A stretch of 64,000 nt of DNA, taken from assembly GCA_910578065.1 (NCBI GenBank), contig CAJTPB010000001.1:100051-164050 (forward strand). Direction: 5' to 3'. The translations under genes were made by a program, and so were the position numbers. The notes below the pieces were generated by a model. That model saw only the letters and a program-made list of their open reading frames with translations. It made no database searches and was not told the DNA's origin. Shown one piece after another: positions 51,569 through 59,918 of this stretch (position 1 is its first letter; each line of letters begins with the position of its first letter). The DNA is from an uncultured Christensenella sp. (lineage in GTDB: Bacteria; Bacillota; Clostridia; Christensenellales; Borkfalkiaceae).

Positions 51569-52429
51569 TCAGCGCATATTCAACGCAGCGACGGCGATCG
51601 CCGTGCCTTGCACCGTATATCCGTTTTCCGACTGCGTTACGGTATAATCGCGCAGTTCTCCGTATTCCAACCGCGCCTGCATTAAAGCGGATTCTTCGCT
51701 GCCGCCGTATTCCGCGCAAAACGTTCTTGCAAGTTTTACCCGCGCGATCACGATCACCGAACGCATTCCGCCTTCCGCCTGTTCGGCGCAGTCTACAAGA
51801 ATTTGTCCTTCGCTTACTTCGTCGCCTACCGCAACGCAGGCGGTGCCGCGCACCGCGGTAATTTCTTCTACCGTACCCGCAACGGGCGCCGTTAAAGGCG
51901 CGCGTTCCCGCAGCGCGCTTTCGTCGCTTACCTGAACCTCTACGGTAAGAACGCCCCCTTTTTGCGAAAGAGAACAGAAAGACACCCGCGGAAGGGAAAG
52001 AATCTGCGCGGTAAAGGGCGCGGGATCTTTGGGCATTGCGCCGAACGTTTGAATGCCGCCCTCCGAAAGAATGCGCGTTACCTCTTCGCGATAATAAGCG
52101 CCGCTCCCCGTTACGTCTACGCGCAGCACGCGCGACTGCATCGCAAGCACTGCAATAGAAAACAACGCCGCTCCTGCAAATAAGCCGATCCGTTTGAAAC
52201 AATTTTTCCCCAAACGGGTAAGCCCACGGAATCTTACTTTTTTAACATTATAGCACGAACCGCGTAAAATTGCAAAAACTTTTTTAAGGTCTTTGCTTGC
52301 AACCTCTAAAAGTACGCCGCTTTTTTGCGGATTTTGTACCGAATAAACGGGAATTCCCGCCCGATTCAGCTTATCCGCGGCGCGGTAGGCGCTTAATCCT
52401 TCGATAAAAAGCTGCGTTCGTTTTAACAT
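51569..52429 (-). CDS. yqfD: Sporulation protein YqfD
   Basis: A 286-residue protein of the YqfD family, needed in forespore-mother cell functions in Bacillus. The N-terminal soluble domain ends before a membrane helix (about 84-102), and the extracytoplasmic part contains VLRVDVTGSGAYYREEV and a lipoyl-like segment (VAVGDEVSEGQILVDC). Overlaps yqfC by seven bases. Its presence implies an endospore-forming ancestry, though not that this organism sporulates. Confidence 0.9.
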   Translation of the reverse strand: MLKRTQLFIEGLSAYRAADKLNRAGIPVYSVQNPQKSGVLLEVASKDLKKVFAILRGSCYNVKKVRFRGLTRLGKNCFKRIGLFAGAALFSIAVLAMQSRVLRVDVTGSGAYYREEVTRILSEGGIQTFGAMPKDPAPFTAQILSLPRVSFCSLSQKGGVLTVEVQVSDESALRERAPLTAPVAGTVEEITAVRGTACVAVGDEVSEGQILVDCAEQAEGGMRSVIVIARVKLARTFCAEYGGSEESALMQARLEYGELRDYTVTQSENGYTVQGTAIAVAALNMR

Positions 52430-52689
52430 GTTTCCCGCTCCACCCGTATGATATTGCCGAGAACGGTTGCGTCGCCGCCGAAATATTTCCCCACGGAAAG
52501 CCCTTCCCCCTCTACGGTCACCTTGCTCTTTTTTCCCTGCAATACGATTTTTGTTTGCGAAAATTCGAGAATGCGCTTTACGTTTTGAAAGTACCCGCCC
52601 TTTCCGTCTACTACGGAATACTGAACGCGCGAGGTTTCCAAATCCCCCTCTGCGGAAAGTTGCTTCAAAATTTCGGAAAACATTCTCAT
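52423..52689 (-). CDS. yqfC: YqfC-family sporulation protein
   Basis: An 88-residue beta-rich protein; the pattern ILEFSQTKIVLQGKKSKVTVEGEGL and GNIIRVE near the end is typical of YqfC/YabP-like proteins. ATG at 52689 (a second ATG is two codons later). The open frame continues upstream but without homology. First gene of the yqfC-yqfD-phoH-HD-ybeY-era-yqzL-recO cluster. Confidence 0.85.
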   Translation of the reverse strand: MRMFSEILKQLSAEGDLETSRVQYSVVDGKGGYFQNVKRILEFSQTKIVLQGKKSKVTVEGEGLSVGKYFGGDATVLGNIIRVERETC

Positions 52690-53107
52690 ACTTCTTTTAT
52701 TGTATGCGTTTTTAATCGCTTTTAATACCGCGGCTGCATATTGCCATAAAACGATCGGGCGGGCGCACGCTAATATTTTAGGCGCGCCGTTCCAAAAAGT
52801 AATTTTTCTGATATAGTACGGCGAAACGCGTAAACCACCGCAATCAACACCCCCGCACAGATAATCGGAACGCACCGCAAAAATACAACCAAACAACGAC
52901 GTAGCGCGTAATCCGCAATATAACAAGCGCCCCGCATGGACATATAAGCACGCCGAAAACATACAACAACTTGACGGCTTAATTGTGCAAAAAACCGATT
53001 GCAGACAAACTTGCATAACCATCGGCTCACACTTCAAATACAATCATTTAACGCCTTAATCGTGCAAACAACCGATAATATCTAAAAAGACCCGTATGGG
53101 TCCTTTT
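52690..53107. other. Intergenic region with degenerate repeats
   Basis: No gene is seen. Two short related stretches lie about 85 bp apart, around GACGGCTTAATTGTGCAAAA (near 52973) and AACGCCTTAATCGTGCAAAC (near 53050). A terminator AGGACCCATACGGGTC with T-run on the minus strand (53084-53110) ends the transglutaminase-like gene. Confidence 0.6.
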
Positions 53108-54003
53108 TTAAACGGGGGAATCCCATAAATTAGACGAACCGATCAACGGCGTAAACGTTTCGAGCGATCGCTTTCTTTTTTCAAACCATTCGATCGCCCA
53201 ATTTTCCCACTTTTCCTTTTTGCCCAGTTCCAACCCCCAAGCGGCATGTTGCATTTGCCGCGCCTTGCAGTCGAACCCGACGGGAAGCAGATAGGCAAAA
53301 TCCGATTGCTTTTCCGTACCGAATGCCGAAACCGTTTCCACCGCTATATAAAAACAATTCTTCGCATAATATTGGTTGAGATTCAGATTTTTTATAAATA
53401 GTTTTTGCAAATCGCCTGTCCGCTGCCGCATTAGCACAGAGGTGCCGTCGCCGCGGCAGGCAAAATTTTTCCGCATTTCCAGGCAGGAAAGCGGCTTTTT
53501 CCGTCCGTAAAATAACCGCCCGTCGTCGGATCGATCATGATCCACTTTTCCCGCGCGCGGTCGTAAATTTCCACAACTACGTGACAATCCCCGTCGTACG
53601 GAGAATTGGGATACAGCCATACCCGACGCGCATAAATATGAAGCGCCAAACAGCACTCGACTAAAATTTTCGCCTTATACGTACAGTTGATGCCGTGCTC
53701 GCTATTGCCGAAAGAATAGTCGAGCAGGGAAATCGCGTTTTCTTCCGCCTTTCCCGCGGGCACAAAGTCCCCTTTATGCGTAAGATTAGGCGCAAGCCAT
53801 ACGCACAGGCGAAGCGCGCGCTCGAAATCGCCGCCCGTTTTTGCAACCTGCTCGATCGGATAACGCTCTTTCAGCGTTTGATATCTTTCGTCTGTAAAAT
53901 CGTACGAACACGCGATCTGCCGCCCCGTTTGAAAAGCCGCAGCATTAAATATCATACCGCAGTATACGTCAAAAAAGCGCTGTAAAGTTTCCTTTTCGCT
54001 CAT
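53108..54003 (-). pseudogene. Transglutaminase-like gene with one frameshift
   Basis: Two overlapping frames make one protein of about 298 residues. Frame 1 (from the ATG at 54003) carries a transglutaminase-like core: GINCTYKAKILVECC with the Cys, then GDCHVVVEIYD with the His, and MIDPTTGGYF with the Asp. It then runs into a stop at 53431. The natural continuation, KPLSCLEMRKNFACRGDG through LNLNQYYAKNCFYIAVET, is in the next frame. The shift falls at GGAAAAAGCC near 53494: one extra A restores the frame. It may be a recent mutation, a sequencing error in the A-run, or slippage. Intracellular, as no signal peptide is seen. Confidence 0.75.
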
Positions 54004-54029
54004 TGAAAATTCACCCCTTTATAGTTTCA

Positions 54030-54066
54030 AAGCGCCCCTCGGAAATCCGAGGAGCGCTTCGATAAT
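54030..54066 (-). terminator. Terminator of gapA
   Basis: AAGCGCTCCTCGG / CCGAGGGGCGCTTT hairpin with T-rich end on the minus strand, just after the stop codon. Confidence 0.85.
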
Positions 54067-54073
54067 CGATCGA

Positions 54074-55093
54074 TTAAAGTTCTGCGAAATATTTGATCGT
54101 TCTTACCATCTGGCTGGTGTACGAATTTTCGTTATCGTACCAAGAAACGACTTTAACGAGCGTCGTGCCGTCGCCCATGGGCATGCATTTGGTCTGCGTT
54201 GCGTCGAACAGCGAACCGTAGGTGATGCCGACGATATCGGAAGAAACGAGTTCTTCTTCGGTGTAGCCGAAGGAAGCGGACGAAGCTGCTTTCATCGCGT
54301 TGTTGACTGCGTCTTTATCTACGTCGCCTTCGCAAATCGCAACGAGCTGGGTAAGCGAACCGGTGGGAACGGGAACGCGTTGCGCGCAACCGTCGAGCAC
54401 GCCGTTGAGTTCGGGAATTACAAGCCCGATCGCCTTTGCAGCGCCCGTAGAGTTGGGAACGATGTTCGCCGCAGCCGCGCGCGCACGGCGCAGATCGCCC
54501 TTGCGGTGAGGTCCGTCGAGCACCATCTGATCGCCCGTGTATGCGTGAATGGTGGTCATGTAACCCTTCTTGATCTTTGCAAGTTTGTTAAGGGTGTTTG
54601 CCATGGGAGCAAGGCAGTTGGTCGTGCAAGAAGCGGCGGAAATAACCGTGTCTTCCTTTTTCAGCGTTTTTTCGTTTACGCTGAATACGACGGTGGGAAG
54701 ATCGTTGCCCGCGGGAGCGGAAATAACAACTTTCTTTGCGCCTGCCTTAATATGAGCGGAAGCCTTCTCCTTGGAACAGTAGAAGCCCGTGCATTCGAGT
54801 ACGACGTCTACGCCGACCTGCGCCCAAGGAAGATTCGCCGCGTCTTTTTCCGCGTAAATCTTGATCGTCTTGCCGCATACGGTGATCGTTCCCGCTTCGT
54901 CGTTTGCGGTAACGGTTTCGGCGTGTTCGTATCTGCCCTGCGCCGAATCGTACTTCAAAAGATGAGCGAGCATTTTAGGGCTGGTCAGATCGTTGATCGC
55001 TACGATTTCGTAACCCGCCGCGCCGAACATCTGTCTGAATGCCAGACGGCCGATCCGTCCAAAACCGTTAATTGCTACTCTTACATTTGCCAT
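54074..55093 (-). CDS. gapA: Glyceraldehyde-3-phosphate dehydrogenase
   Basis: A 339-residue GAPDH. GFGRIGR (10-16) starts the NAD fold, catalytic Cys156 sits in SAASCTTNC, followed by HAYTGDQM and the C-terminal SWYDNENSYTSQM. It catalyses the NAD-linked oxidation step of glycolysis. TTGACA-18-TATAAT lies upstream, and GGAGG precedes the ATG. It is divergent from fba, so two glycolytic genes share one 340-bp control region. Confidence 0.97.
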   Translation of the reverse strand: MANVRVAINGFGRIGRLAFRQMFGAAGYEIVAINDLTSPKMLAHLLKYDSAQGRYEHAETVTANDEAGTITVCGKTIKIYAEKDAANLPWAQVGVDVVLECTGFYCSKEKASAHIKAGAKKVVISAPAGNDLPTVVFSVNEKTLKKEDTVISAASCTTNCLAPMANTLNKLAKIKKGYMTTIHAYTGDQMVLDGPHRKGDLRRARAAAANIVPNSTGAAKAIGLVIPELNGVLDGCAQRVPVPTGSLTQLVAICEGDVDKDAVNNAMKAASSASFGYTEEELVSSDIVGITYGSLFDATQTKCMPMGDGTTLVKVVSWYDNENSYTSQMVRTIKYFAEL

Positions 55094-55432
55094 GTTTGAA
55101 ATCCTCCGTTTTACATAACATTTTTTATCGTAATTTGCGGCGGCGAAACTTTATGTACCCGCTGCCGACATTGATTATTATACCACCTGCGCAATAAATT
55201 TGTCAACGTTTTTTTCCAACTTTCGTCTATTTTGCCCGATCGAGGAAAAATAGGGAAATTCCGACTTTTATTTGCATTTTTCGACATTGCACCCCATTTC
55301 CTATATATAAACTTGCGGGTTTTCCCTATCTGATTACCCGAAGAAAATTTTCCGTGCCGAAATTTATTATTTCCCTTGCAATTTACAAAGAAAAGCTATA
55401 TAATAGAAAAAAACAGTTTGGAGGAATTATAA
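55094..55432. promoter_or_regulatory. Divergent promoter region of gapA and fba
   Basis: Minus strand: TTGACA (55201-55206), 18 bp, TATAAT (55177-55182) for gapA. Plus strand: TTGCAA (55376-55381), 17 bp, TATAAT (55399-55404) for fba. No cre-like or CggR-like operator is evident by eye; otherwise AT-rich and without genes. Confidence 0.8.
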
Positions 55433-56368
55433 ATGCCCTTAGTAACAACCAAGGAAATGTTCAAAAAAGCGTACGAAGGCGGATATGCGGTAGGCGCGTT
55501 CAACGTGAACAATATGGAAATGATTCAGGCGATCGTCGAGGCCGCGAACGAATGCAAATCCCCCGTGATCTTGCAGGTTTCCGCCGGTGCGAGAAAATAT
55601 GCCAACCCCGTATACCTTCGCCATTTGGTACAAGCCGCGGTAGAGACCACGAATATTCCCGTTGCGATGCACCTTGACCACGGCGCGGATTTCGAAGTCT
55701 GCAAGGCTTCCATCGACGACGGATTTACTTCCGTTATGATCGACGCTTCCTCCAAACCTTGGGAAGAGAACATTGCAATCACCAAAAAGGTGGTTGAATA
55801 CGCGCACGATCACGGCGTTGTGGTAGAAGCGGAACTCGGCAAACTTGCGGGAATCGAAGACGACGTTAAGGTAGAAGCGCACGACGCGATGTTCACTTCG
55901 CCCGACGAAGTGGAAGAATTTACCGCACGCACCGGAATCGATTCGCTCGCGATCGCAATCGGAACTTCCCACGGCGCGTACAAATTCAAACCGGGGCAGG
56001 ATCCCAAACTGCGCATCGATATTTTGGAAGATATCGGCAAGCGTCTGCCCGGATTCCCCATTGTATTGCACGGCGCTTCGTCCGTTCCGCAGGATCAGGT
56101 TGCGATCGTAAACCAATTCGGCGGTTCTATGCCCGACGCGATCGGCATTCCCGAATCGGAACTGAGAAAGGCGGCAAAACTTGCAGTGTGCAAGATCAAT
56201 ATCGACTCCGACCTGCGCGTGGCGTTTACGGCGGCGATCAGAAAGCACTTTGTAGACAATCCTTCCCACTTCGACCCGCGCCAATATTTGACCGACGCGC
56301 GCACGAACATGAAAGAGATGGTCGCGCACAAGATCCGCAACGTACTCGGCTCGGCAAACAAAGCGTAA
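55433..56368 (+). CDS. fba: Class II fructose-bisphosphate aldolase
   Basis: A 311-residue zinc aldolase that cleaves fructose-1,6-bisphosphate. HLDHGAD near 80-86 gives a zinc His and the catalytic Asp82, and AELGKLAGIEDDV carries the metal Glu. GTSHGAYKF and VLHGASSVPQD hold two more His residues, and KINIDSDLR binds phosphate. TTGGAGGA precedes the ATG. Strong promoter and terminator; single gene. Confidence 0.97.
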   Translation: MPLVTTKEMFKKAYEGGYAVGAFNVNNMEMIQAIVEAANECKSPVILQVSAGARKYANPVYLRHLVQAAVETTNIPVAMHLDHGADFEVCKASIDDGFTSVMIDASSKPWEENIAITKKVVEYAHDHGVVVEAELGKLAGIEDDVKVEAHDAMFTSPDEVEEFTARTGIDSLAIAIGTSHGAYKFKPGQDPKLRIDILEDIGKRLPGFPIVLHGASSVPQDQVAIVNQFGGSMPDAIGIPESELRKAAKLAVCKINIDSDLRVAFTAAIRKHFVDNPSHFDPRQYLTDARTNMKEMVAHKIRNVLGSANKA

Positions 56369-56378
56369 AATTACACGA

Positions 56379-56414
56379 TAAAATCGGCGGAACTAATTCC
56401 GCCGATTTTTTATT
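56379..56414 (+). terminator. Terminator of fba
   Basis: AAAATCGGCGGAA / TTCCGCCGATTTTTT hairpin 10 bases after the stop codon. Confidence 0.9.
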
Positions 56415-56736
56415 TTATTATGGATACAATTTTCACTATCCGCCGCCGATATTTTTTACAGTTTAATCAAGTCATGCGCGGTTTGATTAGCGATATATTG
56501 TATGCCATTTTCCAAAAGCTACTGCGTCTATCTTTTTTATCAACCTATCAATCCATTCCGCAGTTGCATATCGATACACCGCATGCAACCGCCGCCGATA
56601 TCTTTTTAACAGCCTAAACAAGCCACGGTTTGATTATCGATATATCGCATACAATTTTCCAAAAGCCGCTGCGCCGATACAACCAAATCATGCCATTCCG
56701 CAGTTGTATATCAAGTGATACTTGTTTTTATTTCCC
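56399..56736 (+). repeat. 149-bp imperfect tandem repeats after the fba terminator
   Basis: CCGCCGCCGATAT begins units at 56440 and 56589 (149 bp apart). Both units continue with GGTTTGATTA, a CATAC/GTATGC AATTTTCCAAAAGC stretch and CCATTCCGCAGTTG. The opening CCGCCGAT plus T-run equals the 3' arm of the fba terminator, and a shortened copy of the unit follows that arm at 56399-56439. The block therefore appears to have grown from the gene's terminator. No gene is seen. Confidence 0.8.
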
Positions 56737-58098
56737 CTAATTAAACAGAGTAAAATATGAACTTGCGTCAAACGCGATCTCTACCGAAATCAACTGACCG
56801 CCGCGATACACTTTTAACGTAAGCGTTTGATCTTTGCGCACGTTAAAGAGTACCGAGGTAAGCATATGATGGCGGGTAATAACCGTTTCCGCCCCGTTTA
56901 AAGTTGCGGAATACAGGGTATCGCCCGCTTTCAGCTTTCCTTCCGCCACAGAGCCGTCGGATACCGAAGTAATTGCGACCGTTTCCATAATATACGCCTT
57001 GCCGAGCGCTTCGTCATATACGCATTTGCTGCCCGTCGTTCCCACGGAAATACCGAGGGTCGCACGCACCGCGCCCTTCGATTGGGCGTTATCGATAATA
57101 TTCTGCGCGACGGAAAGCGCAAGATTGGCGGGTATGGCATACCCCAACCCTTCAACGCCATCTTCTTCCGTTTTGGCGTTTACGATGCCGATCAGCTTGC
57201 CGTCCGCATTGAACAGCCCGCCGCCCGAATTGCCGTGATTGACGGGCGCGTCCGTCCGCATTTCCAGCATCGTTAACGTCGTCGATTCGTCGGACGATTT
57301 GATCTCGATATATTCCGCGTCGACGGAAACGATGCCGCCCGAAACGGAGATTCCCTCCCCTTCGGGATTGCCGATCGCATACGCCGCTTCCCCTACCGTT
57401 ACCGCATCCGAATTGGCAGAAACCACCGCGCGCGCGGAACTTTGTTTTAACACCTCGCTCCCTTCCACCTTTAACACAGCGATATCGTAATTCATCGCCC
57501 CGCCGAGATAGGTTGCCCTAATCGCCCCCGAAGAGAGTTCACCGCCGTATAAATATAACGAAATATTGTCGCTGACGTGCGCGGTCGTTTCCGTTCCCAC
57601 GCTGTCCGCATTATATACCACGTGATAATTGGTGATTACGTACGCGTTGCCGTTTTCCTTTTCCAGCGAGTAGATCACGCCCGAACCCGCGCTTGTTACC
57701 GACTGCGTATTGGAGGAAGGACGGTATCCGCCCAGCGATTCTTGAAACCCGCAGCGAATGCTTACGACGGACGTCAACGCACGGTTGATATTGGCGGAAT
57801 CGTTTACCGAAAGGGATAAGTACGTTTGCAAAAAGTCTAAAAAGGTGCCCGTGTACCCTTCTTTCTTCGCCTCTTCGTAAGCGATGCGCACCTGCGAATC
57901 GCCGCCGCTTCCCACGCCGATCACGGAAGCAAGATAGCTTTCGGGCGAGCCGTCGTAACCCTGTTCTGTTGCAATTTCGTACGGCGTTTTGTTGTCGAAT
58001 ACGGGATCGCCCTCGAACAGATCGCACGCGCAAAGCGAAATTGTCATAACGCCCGCAAGTGCGGCGGAAAGAAGTAGTGCGGTTTTTTTCTTTTTCAT
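56737..58098 (-). CDS. HtrA/DegP-like serine protease lipoprotein
   Basis: A 453-residue lipoprotein (lipobox LCAC, Cys25). After a spacer of about 75 residues comes a trypsin-like domain with the triad His159 (ITNYHVVY), Asp205 (NYDIAVLK) and Ser291 (NHGNSGGGL, where GNSGGPL is usual). A PDZ-like domain follows (about 375-445; SVAEGKLKAGDTLYSA). It probably degrades or refolds misfolded secreted proteins on the cell surface. AAGGGGA lies before the ATG at 58098; 30 upstream in-frame residues are rejected. Confidence 0.9.
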   Translation of the reverse strand: MKKKKTALLLSAALAGVMTISLCACDLFEGDPVFDNKTPYEIATEQGYDGSPESYLASVIGVGSGGDSQVRIAYEEAKKEGYTGTFLDFLQTYLSLSVNDSANINRALTSVVSIRCGFQESLGGYRPSSNTQSVTSAGSGVIYSLEKENGNAYVITNYHVVYNADSVGTETTAHVSDNISLYLYGGELSSGAIRATYLGGAMNYDIAVLKVEGSEVLKQSSARAVVSANSDAVTVGEAAYAIGNPEGEGISVSGGIVSVDAEYIEIKSSDESTTLTMLEMRTDAPVNHGNSGGGLFNADGKLIGIVNAKTEEDGVEGLGYAIPANLALSVAQNIIDNAQSKGAVRATLGISVGTTGSKCVYDEALGKAYIMETVAITSVSDGSVAEGKLKAGDTLYSATLNGAETVITRHHMLTSVLFNVRKDQTLTLKVYRGGQLISVEIAFDASSYFTLFN

Positions 58099-58251
58099 AT
58101 CGATTCCCCTTGTTGGAATAATTTTATTATAGCCGAAAAATAGACAAAACGTTTTAAAACTACGTGAATTTTCGGTGAATTTTTTCACAAAACAACAAAA
58201 TAGGCAAATGTTTACTCTTATATTATACCACGAATGCCGCCCGTTTACAAC

Positions 58252-58287
58252 AAAAAAGAACGGAAATCGCTTTCCGCTCTTTTTTTC
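58252..58287 (-). terminator. Terminator of the rubrerythrin operon
   Basis: AGCGGAAA-GCGA-TTTCCGTT with a T-run on the minus strand, four bases after the last micro-gene. Confidence 0.85.
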
Positions 58288-58290
58288 GCG

Positions 58291-58443
58291 TTATAAATCG
58301 TCTGCGTCCTGTATCGGTTTATCGTAGCAATCGTCCGTAACGACCCCCGTATAACTCCCGAACGCGTCCTCTTCCGAACGCATTTTCGCGCCGCTTTTCA
58401 AAGATTTATCCTTTTTATTTGCGGCATGCTTTTCCGACGGCAT
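58291..58443 (-). CDS. 50-residue micro-gene, last of the rubrerythrin operon
   Basis: An ORF too short for the usual cut-off: MPSEKHAANKKDKSLKSGAK opens a Lys-rich half, and the acidic half contains FGSYTGVVTDDCYDKP and ends in IQDADDL. The ATG overlaps the stop of the preceding micro-gene as TAATG, and a terminator follows, which supports real translation. I recall similar PVQDADDL-like endings in small clostridial proteins but cannot name a family. It has one Cys. Confidence 0.65.
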   Translation of the reverse strand: MPSEKHAANKKDKSLKSGAKMRSEEDAFGSYTGVVTDDCYDKPIQDADDL

Positions 58444-58556
58444 TATTGGCAGTCCTGCGCGCCGTTGTTGCTCTTCTTCGCTTTTGCCGAGCCGTTGCTC
58501 TTGTTCTTAGCGTTCTGAGCGTTGTTGTTGTTTTTGTTGTTCTGAATCTTTTTCAT
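58443..58556 (-). CDS. 37-residue Asn/Lys-rich micro-gene
   Basis: A 37-residue frame of strikingly low complexity: MKKIQNNKNNNNAQNAKNKS then Lys/Ser/Ala/Asn and ending in NGAQDCQ. Its ATG overlaps the rubrerythrin stop (ATGA), AAGGAG lies seven bases before it, and its stop overlaps the next start. That chain of overlaps is the main evidence. It is unstructured and basic; a nucleic-acid- or spore-coat-like role would be speculation. Confidence 0.65.
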   Translation of the reverse strand: MKKIQNNKNNNNAQNAKNKSNGSAKAKKSNNGAQDCQ

Positions 58557-59149
58557 AAATTCTCCTTTTTGAAGGGAAGATGAAGCTCGACGTCACCTTG
58601 CGGAGCCCCGCAAAGCGGACATACTTTCCAGGCTTCTTTGCTCGTGTGCATATAGCCGCACTCGCTGCAAATCCACAGCATAGGGCGTTCCGTTTTATAA
58701 AGGGAACCGTCCTTGAACGCCTCGTACAGATAATCGAAAACGATCATGTGATTGTTTTCTACCTTTGCGACCTGTTCGAATCTGAGCGCGATTTGCTCAT
58801 ATCCCTCTTCCCGTGCGATCTTTGCAAAGGCGGGATAAATGTTTACGTGCTCTTCCCGTTCGTCGTTTGCCGCAAACTTTAAGTTTTCTTCCAAAGTACC
58901 CGAATGAAACGGATATCCCGCGTCAAGTTTGATATTTTCTTGACTTCCCGCATTTTTCTGAATTGCTTCGAAAAACACTCTTGCGTGATTCGTTTCGTTT
59001 TTGGCTATCGTGCGAATGGTATTTGCAAGCACTTCTAAACCTTGCCCTTTTGCCTGTTTTGCAATCAGCTGATACCGCATGCCTGCCTGCGATTCTCCCG
59101 CAAAACTTCTTGCGAGATTCAAAAACGTCTGCGTTTTGGTGAATTCCAT
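58553..59149 (-). CDS. Rubrerythrin
   Basis: A 198-residue rubrerythrin that reduces hydrogen peroxide in anaerobes. The four-helix di-iron domain (about 1-140) has the ligands in FAGESQAGMRY, NETNHARVF and VENNHMIVF. A C-terminal rubredoxin-like iron site follows: CSECGYMHT and CPLCGAP. Of two ATGs, the second (59149) is at the proper distance from GGGAGG. It heads an operon with two overlapping micro-genes. Oxidative-stress control by the PerR-like regulator at 32 kb is likely but no Per box was identified. Confidence 0.95.
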   Translation of the reverse strand: MEFTKTQTFLNLARSFAGESQAGMRYQLIAKQAKGQGLEVLANTIRTIAKNETNHARVFFEAIQKNAGSQENIKLDAGYPFHSGTLEENLKFAANDEREEHVNIYPAFAKIAREEGYEQIALRFEQVAKVENNHMIVFDYLYEAFKDGSLYKTERPMLWICSECGYMHTSKEAWKVCPLCGAPQGDVELHLPFKKENL

Positions 59150-59272
59150 CTTCATGACCTCCCTTACAACAATCATTTTGGACGAAAACGCAAAACGGTA
59201 TACCCCAAACGCACAGGAAAGTTATGGTATAAACGCACAAATCGCCCGCCTTGTTCGGGCGGACGATCAAAT

Positions 59273-59896
59273 TTAGGATTTTCTTTTGGAAGAATCGCTT
59301 TTTTTGCGCTTTTTCGGTTTGATATGTTCTTGGGCGAGCGCTTCGATTTGTTTCACGTCTTCTGGTTTTAAGTATAGCACCTCTTCATCGCCGTCCCACC
59401 GTTCCATCGTAAAATCTTTTAAACGGAACAATTTAGAAACCGCGCATTCTTTGGAATATAACCCGCTTAGCTCCGCCCAATCGTAAATCGTCCAATAGGC
59501 GCTGATAAAATGCTTTTTACCCTTCCAGTCTGTTCCCCACCAACCTGTGCTGGATAACATGATCCAAATACCCTGATTGGTTACGACTACGTTTTTATTA
59601 TACTTCCAGAACCAAAGTTTGACCGAGAAATTGACCAAATAGATAAGCGCGCCGATCCCAAAAAACATATACGGAGCCCAATTAAAATCTTCGTCGTTGC
59701 CCCATACATATAAGTCGCACAAATAAAACAACCCGCCGACTACGACGAACAGCATGCCCATCAACGCATTTTTACCGAATAAAGCGCTAAAAAAGTAAGC
59801 GCGCGCGCGTTTGATGCAGTGCATGTAAATTACTTCATCCTCCATATCGTCAAAATGTTTACGCGCCTGTAAGTAGGCTTTTTCTTTTTTTGCCAT
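59273..59896 (-). CDS. Two-helix membrane protein with a PH-like domain
   Basis: A 207-residue protein with an N-terminal cytoplasmic helix, two membrane segments (about 43-63 and 74-96) and a C-terminal domain beginning KYNKNVVVTNQGIWIML. The last resembles bacterial PH/YdbT-like domains (VVTNQ..). The C-terminus is very basic (KPKKRKKSDSSKRKS). No precise family. It lies downstream of the CLC gene in the same orientation with a 22-bp gap, so they are probably co-transcribed. Confidence 0.7.
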   Translation of the reverse strand: MAKKEKAYLQARKHFDDMEDEVIYMHCIKRARAYFFSALFGKNALMGMLFVVVGGLFYLCDLYVWGNDEDFNWAPYMFFGIGALIYLVNFSVKLWFWKYNKNVVVTNQGIWIMLSSTGWWGTDWKGKKHFISAYWTIYDWAELSGLYSKECAVSKLFRLKDFTMERWDGDEEVLYLKPEDVKQIEALAQEHIKPKKRKKSDSSKRKS

Positions 59897-59918
59897 TTTT
59901 TTCTCCCTTTTTAAATTT

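Noticed and set aside
50565..52202. 545-residue minus-strand frame including phoH
   Set aside because: The part upstream of 51545 is the Arg-rich shadow of yqfD in another frame; PhoH homology begins only after the yqfD stop.
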